Source: VXYL01 sp965199945 (GTDB taxonomy: Bacteria > Pseudomonadota > Gammaproteobacteria > Pseudomonadales > Azotimanducaceae). Taken from it: a DNA stretch of 64,000 bases. The stretch is from positions 2,852,001 through 2,916,000 of the forward strand of contig OZ241354.1 of the NCBI GenBank assembly GCA_965199945.1, read 5' to 3'. Position numbers and translations under genes: made by a program. Shown piece after piece: positions 43,970 to 52,806 of the stretch. Under the pieces are notes generated by a model. That model had not been told where the DNA came from, did not search any database, and saw only the letters and a program-made list of their open reading frames with translations. Positions within the stretch are counted from its first letter, which is position 1, and the number at the start of each line of letters is the position of its first letter.

Positions 43970-45640
43970 TCAACCAAGGGCGACGCTCGCCACGAGCAAT
44001 GCGCCCAATACCGTGCTCACCAGTTGCCAGAAGAGCGTGGGGTTCTTCTCCAGGAGCGGGGCGGATTCGGCCCGGCGTACCAATTCCGGGTTCGGGCGGG
44101 AGATGTCCGTGACGAGTTCCGAGAGCGCGTCGAAGCGGTTGGCCGGGTTCTGCGCGGTGGCCTTGGCGAGGGCCAGATCCACCCATTTCGGCACGTCGCC
44201 ACGGCCAGCCTTGACCAAGGGAATGTACGGACGATTCAGGTGCGCCTTGGCGTCTCGCGCCAGCGGCGGCTTGTAGGGCAGTGCGCCGGCGAGCATCTCG
44301 TAGGCGACGACGCCGAGCGCATAGATGTCGGCGCCGTGGGTGGGTTGTTGTCCCAGCAGGCACTCCGGGGCGACGTAGCCCACCGAGCCCACCGGGTGGG
44401 TGGCGCGAACGGCGTCGGCCTGTTCGGCGAAGCCCTGCACTTGCGCCGCGCCGAAATCGACGATCTTGGCGTTGCCGTCGCGGTCGATCATGACGTTCTC
44501 CGGCTTCAGATCGCCATGCACGATCTGCAGCCGCTGGAACGCGCGCAGCGCCTTTGCGATGTCGCCCACGAGGCGGCGAACGTCGTCGATGGGCGGGCAC
44601 GGATTGTCGAGCATCCACTGGCGCAGGCTTCGGCCTTCGATGTGTTCGGCGAGGAGGTAGAGGAAACGGCTCTCCGGGCGCGGCAGAATCTTCATCACGC
44701 CCGGGTGGTCGATGCGCTTGCCGATCCACTCCTCGCGGATGAAGCCGTCCAAGTAGACCGCATCCTCGGCGAAGGACTCGGACGGCGCCTTGAGCGCCAA
44801 GCGGCGTCCCGCGGGATCTTCCACGAGATAGATGTGGCTGCGGGTGCCGCTGGCGATGGCGCGCAGGACTCGATAGTCGTCGATGCGGGCGTCGGCGGGC
44901 AGCACCGGCGGGATGACCTGCCGTGTCAGGCGGCGGTGCGCTTCGTCGATGTCTTCGTCCGGCGTCTGCGCGATGCGCATGAGCAGACAGCTTAGGTTGT
45001 CTTCGCTGCCGCGCTGCAAGGCCGTGTCCAGTACGGCGCGGGCAGCGCTTTCCAGCGGCTCATGCTCGGCAATTGCCTTAGCCACGCGCTGGCGCAAGTG
45101 TTGTGTCGGCAACACGCCGTGGACGCCGTCGGTGGTAAGGACGAAGACGTCGCCGGCGGCCAGGTCTTCGACGAGGTAGTCCACTTGCAGATCGAGGTCC
45201 GTGCCCAGCGCGTTGGTCAGCGTTTCATGGCGCAAGTGGTCGCGGGTCAGCTGTTCCAGATCGCCGTCCCGAAAGCGGTACACGCGGCTGTCGCCGACAT
45301 GGAAGACGTGTGCGGTGCGGCCCTTGGCGACGACGGCGCTCACGGTGGTCGCCATCCCGTCGTGATGGCAAAGCCAGCGGTTGAGCGCGTTCAGTACTCG
45401 CGCTGCGGACGCTTTCACCGTCCACGTCTCCGGCGTCGCCAAGTATTCGTCGATGAACTCCGTCACCGCCGTCTGGCTCGCCTTGGCGGCGCGTTCGCAG
45501 CTTGAGAGGCCGTCGGCGATCACCGCCACCGCGCCTTTCAGACGATCCGGAGGCGCTGCCGCGAATGCGTCTTCGTTCGCGGCGCGCCGTCCGGCAAGCG
45601 ATGCGCCGCCGTAGCTGATGTCGAGCTTTGCGCCGCGCAT
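43970..45640 (-). CDS. PP2C phosphatase-Ser/Thr kinase fusion of the nitrate cluster
   Basis: This 556-residue protein has a PP2C domain first (about 1-245: AVIADGLSSCERAAKASQTA, VFHVGDSRVYRF, VLTTDGVHGVLPT, GSEDNLSCLLMRI). A protein kinase domain follows (about 265-520: IVHGDLKPENVMIDRDG, KIVDFGAAQVQGF, SVGYVAPECLLG). A C-terminal membrane anchor follows (PTLFWQLVSTVLGALLVASV). The fusion is found beside nitrate transporter genes in gammaproteobacteria; it probably controls nitrate uptake or assimilation. The kinase domain lacks the usual extracellular sensor, and its input is unknown. It follows the transporter gene after only 9 bases, so the two are almost surely in one operon. Confidence 0.88.
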   Translation of the reverse strand: MRGAKLDISYGGASLAGRRAANEDAFAAAPPDRLKGAVAVIADGLSSCERAAKASQTAVTEFIDEYLATPETWTVKASAARVLNALNRWLCHHDGMATTVSAVVAKGRTAHVFHVGDSRVYRFRDGDLEQLTRDHLRHETLTNALGTDLDLQVDYLVEDLAAGDVFVLTTDGVHGVLPTQHLRQRVAKAIAEHEPLESAARAVLDTALQRGSEDNLSCLLMRIAQTPDEDIDEAHRRLTRQVIPPVLPADARIDDYRVLRAIASGTRSHIYLVEDPAGRRLALKAPSESFAEDAVYLDGFIREEWIGKRIDHPGVMKILPRPESRFLYLLAEHIEGRSLRQWMLDNPCPPIDDVRRLVGDIAKALRAFQRLQIVHGDLKPENVMIDRDGNAKIVDFGAAQVQGFAEQADAVRATHPVGSVGYVAPECLLGQQPTHGADIYALGVVAYEMLAGALPYKPPLARDAKAHLNRPYIPLVKAGRGDVPKWVDLALAKATAQNPANRFDALSELVTDISRPNPELVRRAESAPLLEKNPTLFWQLVSTVLGALLVASVALG

Positions 45641-45649
45641 CGCCGCGCC

Positions 45650-47131
45650 TCAAGCGACTTTGATCAGCTCCACCGTACCATCGTCGCGCACTTCGGCCAT
45701 GTGGCCCCGCGGCTCCTCCATGAAGAACAACGTGAGGAAGCCGATCACGGCGGAGATGCCGATGACGACGAAGAACGTCCCGTAGTCCACCATGGAGAAG
45801 ATGGTCAAGTAGACGACGGCGCCGATGTTGCCGTAGGCGCCCGTCATGCCAGCGAACTGGCCAGTGAGCCGGCGCTTGATGAGGGGCACGACGGCGAATA
45901 CCGCGCCTTCGCCGGCCTGCACGAAGAACGAGCAGGCCATCGCCGTGACCACGGCCAAGGCGAGCGGCCAGGAAGCGTCGACCAAGGCGAAGGTGAAGTA
46001 GCCAAGCGCCAGCCCGGCGATGAGGATGAGCAGCGTCGGCTTGCGGCCGAAGCGGTCGCTGATAAGGCCGCCGGCAGGACGCGACATGAGGTTCATGAAG
46101 GCGTAGGAGGACGCCACCAAGCCCGCCTGCACCATGCTCAAGCCGAACACGTCGCTGAAGAAGAGCGGCAGCATGGAGACGACGGCCAGCTCCGAACCGA
46201 ACGTCGCAAAGTACAGGACGTTCAACACGGCAACCTGCTTGAACTCGTAGCGGTGCAGTTCCGGCACCGGCTTCTCGAACACGCCTTTGTTGACGCGCCA
46301 AGCCTGCCAGGCGTCGTAGCCGTAGCCGGCGACCAGAAACGCGTAGAGCGTGTTCGCGGCGGTAGTGGAGAGCAGATCCACGTCGCTCGGCGACAGCTTC
46401 CAAGTCAAAAGGGCGAGGGCGAGGAAGACCGGCACCTTCATCGCCAGCAGCAGGAAGAAGTCGCGCCGGCTGGTGACTTCGATGGCACCCATGTTCTTGG
46501 GCTTGAAGTACGTCGAGCCTTTGGGCGTGTCCGACACGGTGAAACGGTAGAGAACGCCGAAAACGATGGAGAGCACGCCCGTCACGCCGATGGCGTAGCG
46601 CCAGCCTTCGTCGCCGCCGAACAGCAAGGCCAGCGTCGGCAGAGACATCGCCGCGGCGGCCGATCCAAAGTTCCCCCATCCGCCGTACACGCCCTCGGCG
46701 CGGCCGAGTTCGTTGGCCGGAAACCACTCGCCCACCATGCGAATGCCCACCACGAAACCGGCCCCGACGAAGCCGACCAGAAAGCGCGCAATCGCCGCCT
46801 GCGCGAACGAGTCGGCGAGCGCGAACGCGAAGCACGGCACGCTGCACACGATGAGCAGAATGGAGTAGACCTGACGCGGCCCGAACTTGTCCGTGAGCAT
46901 GCCGATGAGGATGCGCGCCGGAATCGCCAACGCCACGTTCAAGGTGAGCAGCGTGGACACCTCCGCCTTGCTCAGCCCCAGCGTGTCCTTGATGGCGGAC
47001 ATGAGCGGCGCGTGGTTGAACCAGACGACGAAGGTGACGAAGAATGCCATCCAGCTCATGTGCAGCACTTTCATCTTGCCGCGAAAGGCAAGCAGGTTGA
47101 AGCCGCGGACTTCGGTCGCTTCGGCAGTCAT
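45650..47131 (-). CDS. NarK/NasA-type nitrate/nitrite MFS transporter
   Basis: The 493-residue product starts at ATG 47131 (MTAEATEVRGFNLLAFRGKM). The nitrate-porter hallmarks are present: MAFFVTFVVWFNHAPLMSAI in the first helix, ARFLVGFVGAGFVVGIRMVG and FPANELGRAEGVYGGWGNFG in helix 5 (nitrate signature). In the second half FVQAGEGAVFAVVPLIKRRL and GAYGNIGAVVYL are seen. About twelve helices; ordinary length for NarK/NasA. It imports nitrate for the assimilatory reductase upstream in the operon. It lies 49 bases after the anchor-subunit gene and 9 bases before the kinase gene. Confidence 0.9.
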   Translation of the reverse strand: MTAEATEVRGFNLLAFRGKMKVLHMSWMAFFVTFVVWFNHAPLMSAIKDTLGLSKAEVSTLLTLNVALAIPARILIGMLTDKFGPRQVYSILLIVCSVPCFAFALADSFAQAAIARFLVGFVGAGFVVGIRMVGEWFPANELGRAEGVYGGWGNFGSAAAAMSLPTLALLFGGDEGWRYAIGVTGVLSIVFGVLYRFTVSDTPKGSTYFKPKNMGAIEVTSRRDFFLLLAMKVPVFLALALLTWKLSPSDVDLLSTTAANTLYAFLVAGYGYDAWQAWRVNKGVFEKPVPELHRYEFKQVAVLNVLYFATFGSELAVVSMLPLFFSDVFGLSMVQAGLVASSYAFMNLMSRPAGGLISDRFGRKPTLLILIAGLALGYFTFALVDASWPLALAVVTAMACSFFVQAGEGAVFAVVPLIKRRLTGQFAGMTGAYGNIGAVVYLTIFSMVDYGTFFVVIGISAVIGFLTLFFMEEPRGHMAEVRDDGTVELIKVA

Positions 47132-47180
47132 CGAGATGTTCCTTGGAAGGTTGTTGAAATGGCGCTGGCGGCGCGTGCGA

Positions 47181-48923
47181 TCAGTGGTCGGTCGGCGCGA
47201 CTCCGAAAGCCGGATTCGCCGCCAGCCCGATGTCGCGGGCGTGCTGCTCGAACCCTTTGTTCTTCCAGAAGAACGCGCCGGGCATCGTCGTCGGCACCAC
47301 GACCACGTAGAACAGCGCGCGGCCAATCGTTGCCGAGCACAAGGCCGCGAGACCCGCCGCCAGCCACGGGACAGGATGAATGACACCGCCCGCGCAGAGT
47401 GCGCCGACCAGCATGAAGTTTCCGAACAGCAGCCAGTTGCGCAGCCGGTAGACGTGGCCGAAAGTGGTCGTCTGCACATGGTGGGAGACCGCGCCTTCGT
47501 GTGCCGCCGTGCGCATGGTTCGCGCATGGCCGACGAGACCGATGGCCTCCAGCCCCAGCCCCGCGAACACTGCCCAGCCTAGGAGAGAGGGCTCGCCGGC
47601 GGTGAGCGCCAAGCCAGCCAAGCCGCCCAGAGAGAGCGCCGTACCGACGAAGGACGCGCCCGTGTGCCAGTGGTTCCAGAAGGGTCGCGCAGGGATGAGA
47701 TAGCAGCGCACCATGTAGTAGAGCGTCACGAGGCCCGCAGCGATCGTCGCGGTGCCGAAGCCGAACGTCGCGCCAGGCCAGCGGAGAAAATCTGCGCCGA
47801 AGTAGAGCGCCGTCGCTGCCCCGAAGATCGCCGTGGCGAGCGCTTCGCGGCTCAAGTTCGAATGCCGCAGATTGTTGAAGCCGCGATAGAAGCGCAGCGT
47901 CTTGCCGAGATGCGCTGTGGACGCGGCCATGCCGAAGCCGACGAGCGCGAGCGTCGCGAGAGCGATCAAGCCGCTGCCTTGGCCGCTCAGGAATGTCGTC
48001 CCGAAAGCGCCGACTGCCGCCTGCACCGCCAAGGTGAATGCCAACAGCGGATTCTCGCGGGACGACAGACGCGCCCAGTTCCACGGTCTTGTGACGCCCT
48101 TGTTCCGATCGCCCTTCGCGTTCGCCTTCGCATCGACGACTGGACGATACGCATTCTCTTCGTCGCGCCGATACTTCACCGGCGCGGAGTCCGGGCGCGT
48201 CAGCTCGTGCGGCGTCGGCTGGCCCTGCTGAAAGCGGATGTTCGCCTTCGTGATGTTCGGATCGGGGAAGCCCGGAATGTGCGTGTCGACTTGCTCGCGC
48301 CGCCTCGGCACATTCTCCACGACGCCGAAGTCCAGCGCGTTGCCGACGCAGGCGGAGACGCACGCCGGCTTCAGGCCGACTTCCAAACGATCCACGCACA
48401 TGTTGCACTTCTCGACTTGGCCGGCCAGCGGATCCAGCTGCGGCGCGTTGTACGGACAGACCCAGGTGCAGTAGCCGCAGCCGAAACAGATGTCCGGGTC
48501 CTGGATGACCGCCCCGTACTCGGGATGCTTGGTATAGGCGCGGGTCGGGCAGCCTTTCAGGCACACTGGATCGTCGCAATGGTTGCACGCCATCGAAATG
48601 TTGATGCGCGCGTAGTCGGGATAGGTGCCGCCCTCCACGTAGCCGACCGAGCGAAAGCTCAAGTGCGGCGGCAGGCTGTTCTTTTCGCTGCACGCGGCCT
48701 CGCAGGCGTGGCAACCGATACAGTTGTCCGCCGTGAAGTGGAACGCATGTTGGCGCGTGCGGTTCGGGTTGTCGCCGATGCCCGCGTCGCCGTTGATGTT
48801 CAGGCTGACGCCGTTGTCGCCGTCCGGCAGCAGCTGAATCGGATTGCCGTAGCGATTGAGCGCCTGCGCGTTCGCATCGGCCAGCTTGGCATAGTCCGGT
48901 TCGTCGGTGCGCAGCGGGATCAT
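47181..48923 (-). CDS. DmsB-DmsC fusion: four-cluster ferredoxin with membrane anchor
   Basis: The 580-residue product starts at ATG 48923, sharing TGATG with the reductase stop. Residues 60-240 hold four cysteine motifs for 4Fe-4S clusters: CIGCHACEAACSEKN, CNHCDDPVCLKGCP, CFGCGYCTWVCPYNAPQ and KCNMCVDRLEVGLKPACVSA. From about residue 300 there are around eight membrane helices of the DmsC type (ALALAVQ-like runs such as AAGLVTLYYMVRCYLIPARP). The protein thus combines the electron-transfer and quinol-binding anchor subunits of a DMSO-reductase-family enzyme. It probably feeds electrons from quinol to the adjacent molybdenum reductase. Such an anchor beside an assimilatory nitrate reductase is uncommon. 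Confidence 0.85.
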   Translation of the reverse strand: MIPLRTDEPDYAKLADANAQALNRYGNPIQLLPDGDNGVSLNINGDAGIGDNPNRTRQHAFHFTADNCIGCHACEAACSEKNSLPPHLSFRSVGYVEGGTYPDYARINISMACNHCDDPVCLKGCPTRAYTKHPEYGAVIQDPDICFGCGYCTWVCPYNAPQLDPLAGQVEKCNMCVDRLEVGLKPACVSACVGNALDFGVVENVPRRREQVDTHIPGFPDPNITKANIRFQQGQPTPHELTRPDSAPVKYRRDEENAYRPVVDAKANAKGDRNKGVTRPWNWARLSSRENPLLAFTLAVQAAVGAFGTTFLSGQGSGLIALATLALVGFGMAASTAHLGKTLRFYRGFNNLRHSNLSREALATAIFGAATALYFGADFLRWPGATFGFGTATIAAGLVTLYYMVRCYLIPARPFWNHWHTGASFVGTALSLGGLAGLALTAGEPSLLGWAVFAGLGLEAIGLVGHARTMRTAAHEGAVSHHVQTTTFGHVYRLRNWLLFGNFMLVGALCAGGVIHPVPWLAAGLAALCSATIGRALFYVVVVPTTMPGAFFWKNKGFEQHARDIGLAANPAFGVAPTDH

Positions 48924-51106
48924 CAGAAGGTCCTCATGGCGGCGTTCCAAATCGCCGCTTCGCGCTGATCCACCGGTTCGACGCGCACGGCGCACTGCTT
49001 GAACGCCGGCTGCCGGGAGTGCGGGTCGAGCAATCCGAGCGTCAGGCGATTGACGCATTCGTGGAAGTGGAATGGCACGAAGACCATGTCGCGCGGCACG
49101 CGCTGGGTGCGTTGCGCCATCACCACCGCATCGCCGCGCTTGGACACCAAGCGCACGTAGCCCATGTGTTCGACGCCGAGTTCATCCGCAGCATCAGGGT
49201 TCATTTCCATGTACGGCATCGGCGAATGCTTGTTGCAGTCGCCGACTTTTCCTGTCTTGGTTCGGGTGTGGAAGTGCTCGACGACCCGGCCGCTGTTCAG
49301 CCAGAACGGAAATTCGTCGTTCGGGCGCTCGTTGTTCTCGACGTACGGCAGTGCGAGCAGCTTGGCCTTGCCGTCTGGAAACGCGAAGACGCCATCGGTG
49401 TAGAGCCTTGGCGAACCGTGCGCGTCGCCCTCGCGCATCGGCCACTGGATGCCCCGCGCCGCCTCGACCTTTTCGTAGGTCATGCCGGAAATGTCGAGAT
49501 TTCGCCCGCGCCCCTTCGAGAGCTGCTTCATTTCCTCGAACGTGGCCTCGGGCGTCTCCGGCCAGTTCATCTCGCGCGCCGCCGGCCAGCGCTTCGCCAG
49601 CGAAGTGAAGATCCAGTGGTCCGGCTTCGAGTCCGCGAACGGCGCCGTCACGGCACGGGTAAGGTTCACTCGACGCTCCGTATTGGTGAAGCAACCTTCT
49701 TTCTCTGCCCACACGGACGCCGGTAGATACACATGCGCGTAGTTGGCCGTTTCGACGTCCTCGTACGCATCCTGCACGACGCAGAACTCGAGATTCCGCA
49801 TGGTCTTGCGAATGCGCGGCGTGTTCGGCATGGAGGTCATGGGATTGGTGGCGACCACCCAAAGCGCCTTGATTTGGCCGGTTTCGATGGCCGGGAAGAT
49901 GTCCGTCTGAAACAGACCGCGCCGCTTCGGGAAGAACTCCGGATCGACATTCCAGAACTTGCCGACCTCTTCCCGGTGCGCCGGATTCTCGAGTTGTCGA
50001 TAGCCTGGCAAACCGGAACACGACGACCACTCCCGCGTGCCCATGGCGTTGCACTGGCCGGTGATCGAAAGACTCGTGCCGCCCGGCTTGCCAATGTTGC
50101 CGGTGATGAGGTTCAAGTTGTTGATGGCGCAGACGCCGTCGCTGCCGTGGGTGGATTGGTTGATCCCCATTGTCCAGAGCGACATCGCCGCATCCGCCTT
50201 GCCGTAGAGCCGCGCCACCGTGCGGATGGTGTCTTCGTCAATGCCGCAGATCTGCGCCGCCGTGGTGGGGTCGTAGTCTGCAACTAGGCTTGCGAACTCG
50301 TCGAAGCCGTTGGTGTGGGCGCGGATGTACGCCTCGTCGTGCAGGCCGTCTTCGAGAATCACATGGCACAGGCTGTTCAGCAGCACCAGATCGGTGCCCG
50401 GCGTCACCGGCAGATGGATGTCGGCCATCTGGGCGAACATCGTCACCCGCGGGTCGACAACGATCACCGGAAACTTGCGCGTCTCCAACGCTTCCTTGAG
50501 CCGCCAGTAGATGATCGGATGCTGCTCCGGCAGGTTCGAGCCGAACGCCAGCAGACACTCGGTGTGTTCGAAGTCGCCGTAGCAGCCCGGCGGCCCGTCC
50601 GCACCGAACGAGCGCTTGTAGCCGGACACCGCCGACGCCATGCACAACGTGGTGTTGCCGTCGTAGTTGTTGGTGCCGATGACGCCGCGCACCAGCTTGC
50701 CGAGCGTGTAGAACTCTTCGGTCATGATCTGGCCGGTGGAAATCACCGCCACGGAATCGCGCCCGTAGCGCGCCTGGATGCGCTTGAACTCGTCCGCCAC
50801 GCGGTCCAGCGCGGAATCCCAATCCGCGTTCTGCCAAGCATCGGACGCGCGCTCGCGCACTTTTGGCGCACTGCCGCGCCCGGGCGCACCGAATATCTGC
50901 GCCTGCGTTAGGCCCTTGATGCACAGCTTGCCGCGATTCACGTCCGCCCCGCCGACTCCCCGCGTGGTCACCGGCTTGCCCTCGGCGTCAACGCCCACTT
51001 CGATGGAGCAGCCCACCGAACAGTAGCCGCAGGTGGCGTACTTCCACTCCGCCACCGCCTTGTTGGCGATGCGAATGGGATTCTTGCGGCGGCGACCGAA
51101 CAGCAT
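48923..51106 (-). CDS. Molybdenum nitrate reductase, assimilatory-type catalytic subunit
   Basis: The 727-residue product starts at ATG 51106. The N-terminal 4Fe-4S motif is TCGYCSVGCSIEV ... GKLCIKG. The bis-MGD reductase core shows LWTMGINQSTHGSDGVCAIN, GNIGKPGGTSLSITGQCNAM, MTSMPNTPRIRK and CFTNTERRVN. The C-terminal molybdopterin-binding domain has PFWLNSGRVVEHFHTRTKTG and ELGVEHMGYVRLVSKRGDAV. There is no twin-arginine signal peptide, so it should be cytoplasmic, in line with assimilation of nitrate to nitrite for NirBD. It is coupled to the ferredoxin/anchor gene. A formate-dehydrogenase-like activity is a less likely alternative given the nitrate genes around it. Confidence 0.87.
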   Translation of the reverse strand: MLFGRRRKNPIRIANKAVAEWKYATCGYCSVGCSIEVGVDAEGKPVTTRGVGGADVNRGKLCIKGLTQAQIFGAPGRGSAPKVRERASDAWQNADWDSALDRVADEFKRIQARYGRDSVAVISTGQIMTEEFYTLGKLVRGVIGTNNYDGNTTLCMASAVSGYKRSFGADGPPGCYGDFEHTECLLAFGSNLPEQHPIIYWRLKEALETRKFPVIVVDPRVTMFAQMADIHLPVTPGTDLVLLNSLCHVILEDGLHDEAYIRAHTNGFDEFASLVADYDPTTAAQICGIDEDTIRTVARLYGKADAAMSLWTMGINQSTHGSDGVCAINNLNLITGNIGKPGGTSLSITGQCNAMGTREWSSCSGLPGYRQLENPAHREEVGKFWNVDPEFFPKRRGLFQTDIFPAIETGQIKALWVVATNPMTSMPNTPRIRKTMRNLEFCVVQDAYEDVETANYAHVYLPASVWAEKEGCFTNTERRVNLTRAVTAPFADSKPDHWIFTSLAKRWPAAREMNWPETPEATFEEMKQLSKGRGRNLDISGMTYEKVEAARGIQWPMREGDAHGSPRLYTDGVFAFPDGKAKLLALPYVENNERPNDEFPFWLNSGRVVEHFHTRTKTGKVGDCNKHSPMPYMEMNPDAADELGVEHMGYVRLVSKRGDAVVMAQRTQRVPRDMVFVPFHFHECVNRLTLGLLDPHSRQPAFKQCAVRVEPVDQREAAIWNAAMRTF

Positions 51107-51386
51107 GGTCAGCGGCCACCCGTCACGAGGCGGCTGGCGACGGCGTTGATGGAAGCTGGCGTGTTCACGCCGATGGCTTAAGCAACTACCGTGCCAACGT
51201 TGAAGACGCCCAGCACTAGGGCGCTTCCAAGGTCGCATCTATGCGAACCAACGCACCTCAAGAGGCGGCTTCTTCGCGCACCAGCGCGAAAGTGCGGCGG
51301 CAGTGCCGAACTGCGCCGTCTCCTTGCGCTAAGGTCACCGGCGTGAGCGCGGCCATGGTCGACGCGACACCAACGGAGGCGAAGAC
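51107..51386. other. Divergent region between the nitrate reductase and HicB genes
   Basis: These 280 bases separate the minus-strand reductase start from the plus-strand HicB-like start. Open frames here are arginine- and alanine-rich overlaps without a recognisable domain. A Shine-Dalgarno-like GGAGG sits at 51375-51379 for the HicB gene. I see no clear promoter hexamers or inverted repeats, and no HicA toxin gene is present. Confidence 0.4.
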
Positions 51387-51647
51387 GTGGCTATTGGATG
51401 CATCCTCAGTGACTATGTGGAGAACGCGATGTCGTCAGCGACATTCGACAAGCTCGACGACGGCACCTTCGCGGGCAAGATCCCCTCTTACCAAGGAGTC
51501 GTGGCGTTCGGCGAGACGTTGGCGGAATGTCAACGATCGCTGCAATCGACTCTGGAGGACTGGCTTCTACTTGGTCTGAGAATGGGGCATGGCACGCCGC
51601 TTTCTGCCCCGGCCGCACCTACCGCTCGCGTTGCCGCAAGGCTATGA
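51387..51647 (+). CDS. Orphan HicB-like antitoxin-family protein
   Basis: The 86-residue product starts at GTG 51387, 7 bases after GGAGG. Its core (SDYVENAMSSATFDKLDDGT, FAGKIPSYQGVVAFGETLAE, CQRSLQSTLEDWLLLGLRMG) has the HicB-like beta-beta-alpha-beta layout, with the usual pattern of a strand around GxIPxxQGV and helix ECxxxLxxxLEDWLLxGL. HicB proteins neutralise HicA mRNA interferases. No HicA-like double-stranded-RNA-binding domain is visible on either side, so it is an orphan or the partner has been lost. It precedes the enoyl-CoA hydratase gene by 31 bases. Confidence 0.75.
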   Translation: MAIGCILSDYVENAMSSATFDKLDDGTFAGKIPSYQGVVAFGETLAECQRSLQSTLEDWLLLGLRMGHGTPLSAPAAPTARVAARL

Positions 51648-51678
51648 TCGCCGCGAACATCAGCCGAGGGAGCAGCAC

Positions 51679-52518
51679 ATGACCGCCTACGCGGAGATTC
51701 TCTACGAACACGATGGCGCGGCGGCGGTGATCACGCTGAACCGGCCGAACACGCTCAACGCGCTGACGGACCTCACGCAAGCGGAAGTGCGCCATGCGCT
51801 GGACGCTTCCGAACGCAATCCGGACGTCGTCGGCACGGTACTCACCGGGGCAGGACGCGGATTCTGCTCCGGCGTGGACATGAACGCGCTCGGCGCGATG
51901 AGCGCCGCCGGCAAACGGCTCGGCGCCGCGCACGACCACCTTGCGGCGGATCCCGGCAACCCGGACGGCGACCCCAACTACCAAGCGTCGCCGACGTACT
52001 TTCTGGGGCTGCGCAAGCCGCTCCTGGCCGCCGTCAACGGCGCCTGCGCGGGCTTGGGCTTCAGCTACGCCACCTTCTGCGACATGCGCTTCGTGGATCG
52101 CACCGCCAAGTTCGTCTCGTCGTTCTCGCCGCGCGGCTTGATCGCGGAGCACGGCACCAGCTGGATGCTGCCGCGCATCGTCGGGCCGTCCAACGCGCTC
52201 GACATCTTCTGGAGTTCGCGCCGTTTCGACGGCGAAGAAGCCTATCGCCTGGGCTACGCCAATCGCCTGTGCGAAACCGGCGAATGCGCGGCCGACGCCG
52301 TGGCATACCTGAACCAGATTGCCGGCACGGCGGCGCCGATTTCCCTCATGATGATGAAGAAGCAGGTGTACAAGCACCTCAATCGGGAACTCGGCGAAGC
52401 GATGGCCGAATCCACCCGCTGGATGGACGAGAGCCTCGCCCGCGACGACTTCAAGGAAGGCGTGGCATCGTTCGTGGAGAAGCGGCCGCCCCGATTCGCA
52501 AGGCTCGAAGTGGAGTGA
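51679..52518 (+). CDS. Enoyl-CoA hydratase/isomerase family protein
   Basis: The 279-residue product starts at ATG 51679. Crotonase motifs are ITLNRPNTLNALTDLTQAEV, TGAGRGFCSGVDMNALGAM, AVNGACAGLGFSYATFCDMR and GLIAEHGTSWMLPRIVGPSN, followed by ARDDFKEGVASFVEKRPPRF at the end. The length is usual for stand-alone enoyl-CoA hydratases. It should act on a CoA thioester, substrate unknown. It is unlike the longer paralog at 15738 in lacking the N-terminal extension. It lies, with the HicB, small and PIN genes, in a plus-strand group inserted in the nitrate cluster. Confidence 0.87.
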   Translation: MTAYAEILYEHDGAAAVITLNRPNTLNALTDLTQAEVRHALDASERNPDVVGTVLTGAGRGFCSGVDMNALGAMSAAGKRLGAAHDHLAADPGNPDGDPNYQASPTYFLGLRKPLLAAVNGACAGLGFSYATFCDMRFVDRTAKFVSSFSPRGLIAEHGTSWMLPRIVGPSNALDIFWSSRRFDGEEAYRLGYANRLCETGECAADAVAYLNQIAGTAAPISLMMMKKQVYKHLNRELGEAMAESTRWMDESLARDDFKEGVASFVEKRPPRFARLEVE

Positions 52519-52557
52519 ATCGGCCGCGCAGCTAGGGCAGGCGAGCGAGGCAAGAGC

Positions 52558-52782
52558 ATGGGCTATCCGAAAGACGGCCGGCGCGGCTTCGATGCGTTGA
52601 AGTACAGGAACACCGTCCCGTGCCACGAAATCGACCATCGCGCCGTGCCCCGCGGCGAAGACCCGCCGCCAGCGAGTTCGTGGCAGCGGCATCTGGCTGA
52701 AACCGGCCGCGGCCGGGATGCCCTCGCCGCCCGGCAGGCAGTGCTGCCGAAAGCGGACCTCAAGCGCCTGTTGGGTTCCTGA
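52558..52782 (+). CDS. Small protein upstream of a PIN-domain gene (possible antitoxin)
   Basis: This 74-residue protein has an ATG 11 bases after GAGG. It is basic and charged (MGYPKDGRRGFDALKYRNTV, then LAETGRGRDALAARQAVLPK) without any recognised domain. It ends 24 bases before the start of a PIN-domain gene on the same strand. By analogy with VapB-VapC loci it could be an antitoxin-like partner, but no DNA-binding fold is evident, so this is inference. Confidence 0.45.
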   Translation: MGYPKDGRRGFDALKYRNTVPCHEIDHRAVPRGEDPPPASSWQRHLAETGRGRDALAARQAVLPKADLKRLLGS

Positions 52783-52806
52783 CCTTCCGCACACCGCGGG
52801 TACATC

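Noticed and set aside
38316..44729. Very long minus-strand open frame (2137 codons)
   Set aside because: Only the part from ATG 40724 down has protein-like composition. The rest is the arginine-rich shadow of the glycoside hydrolase and kinase genes in another frame.
51241..51579. Plus-strand frame overlapping the HicB-like gene, considered as a HicA toxin
   Set aside because: It lacks the HicA pattern (GSHxxx near a basic strand) and is in the wrong frame for a separate gene. It is a shadow of HicB.
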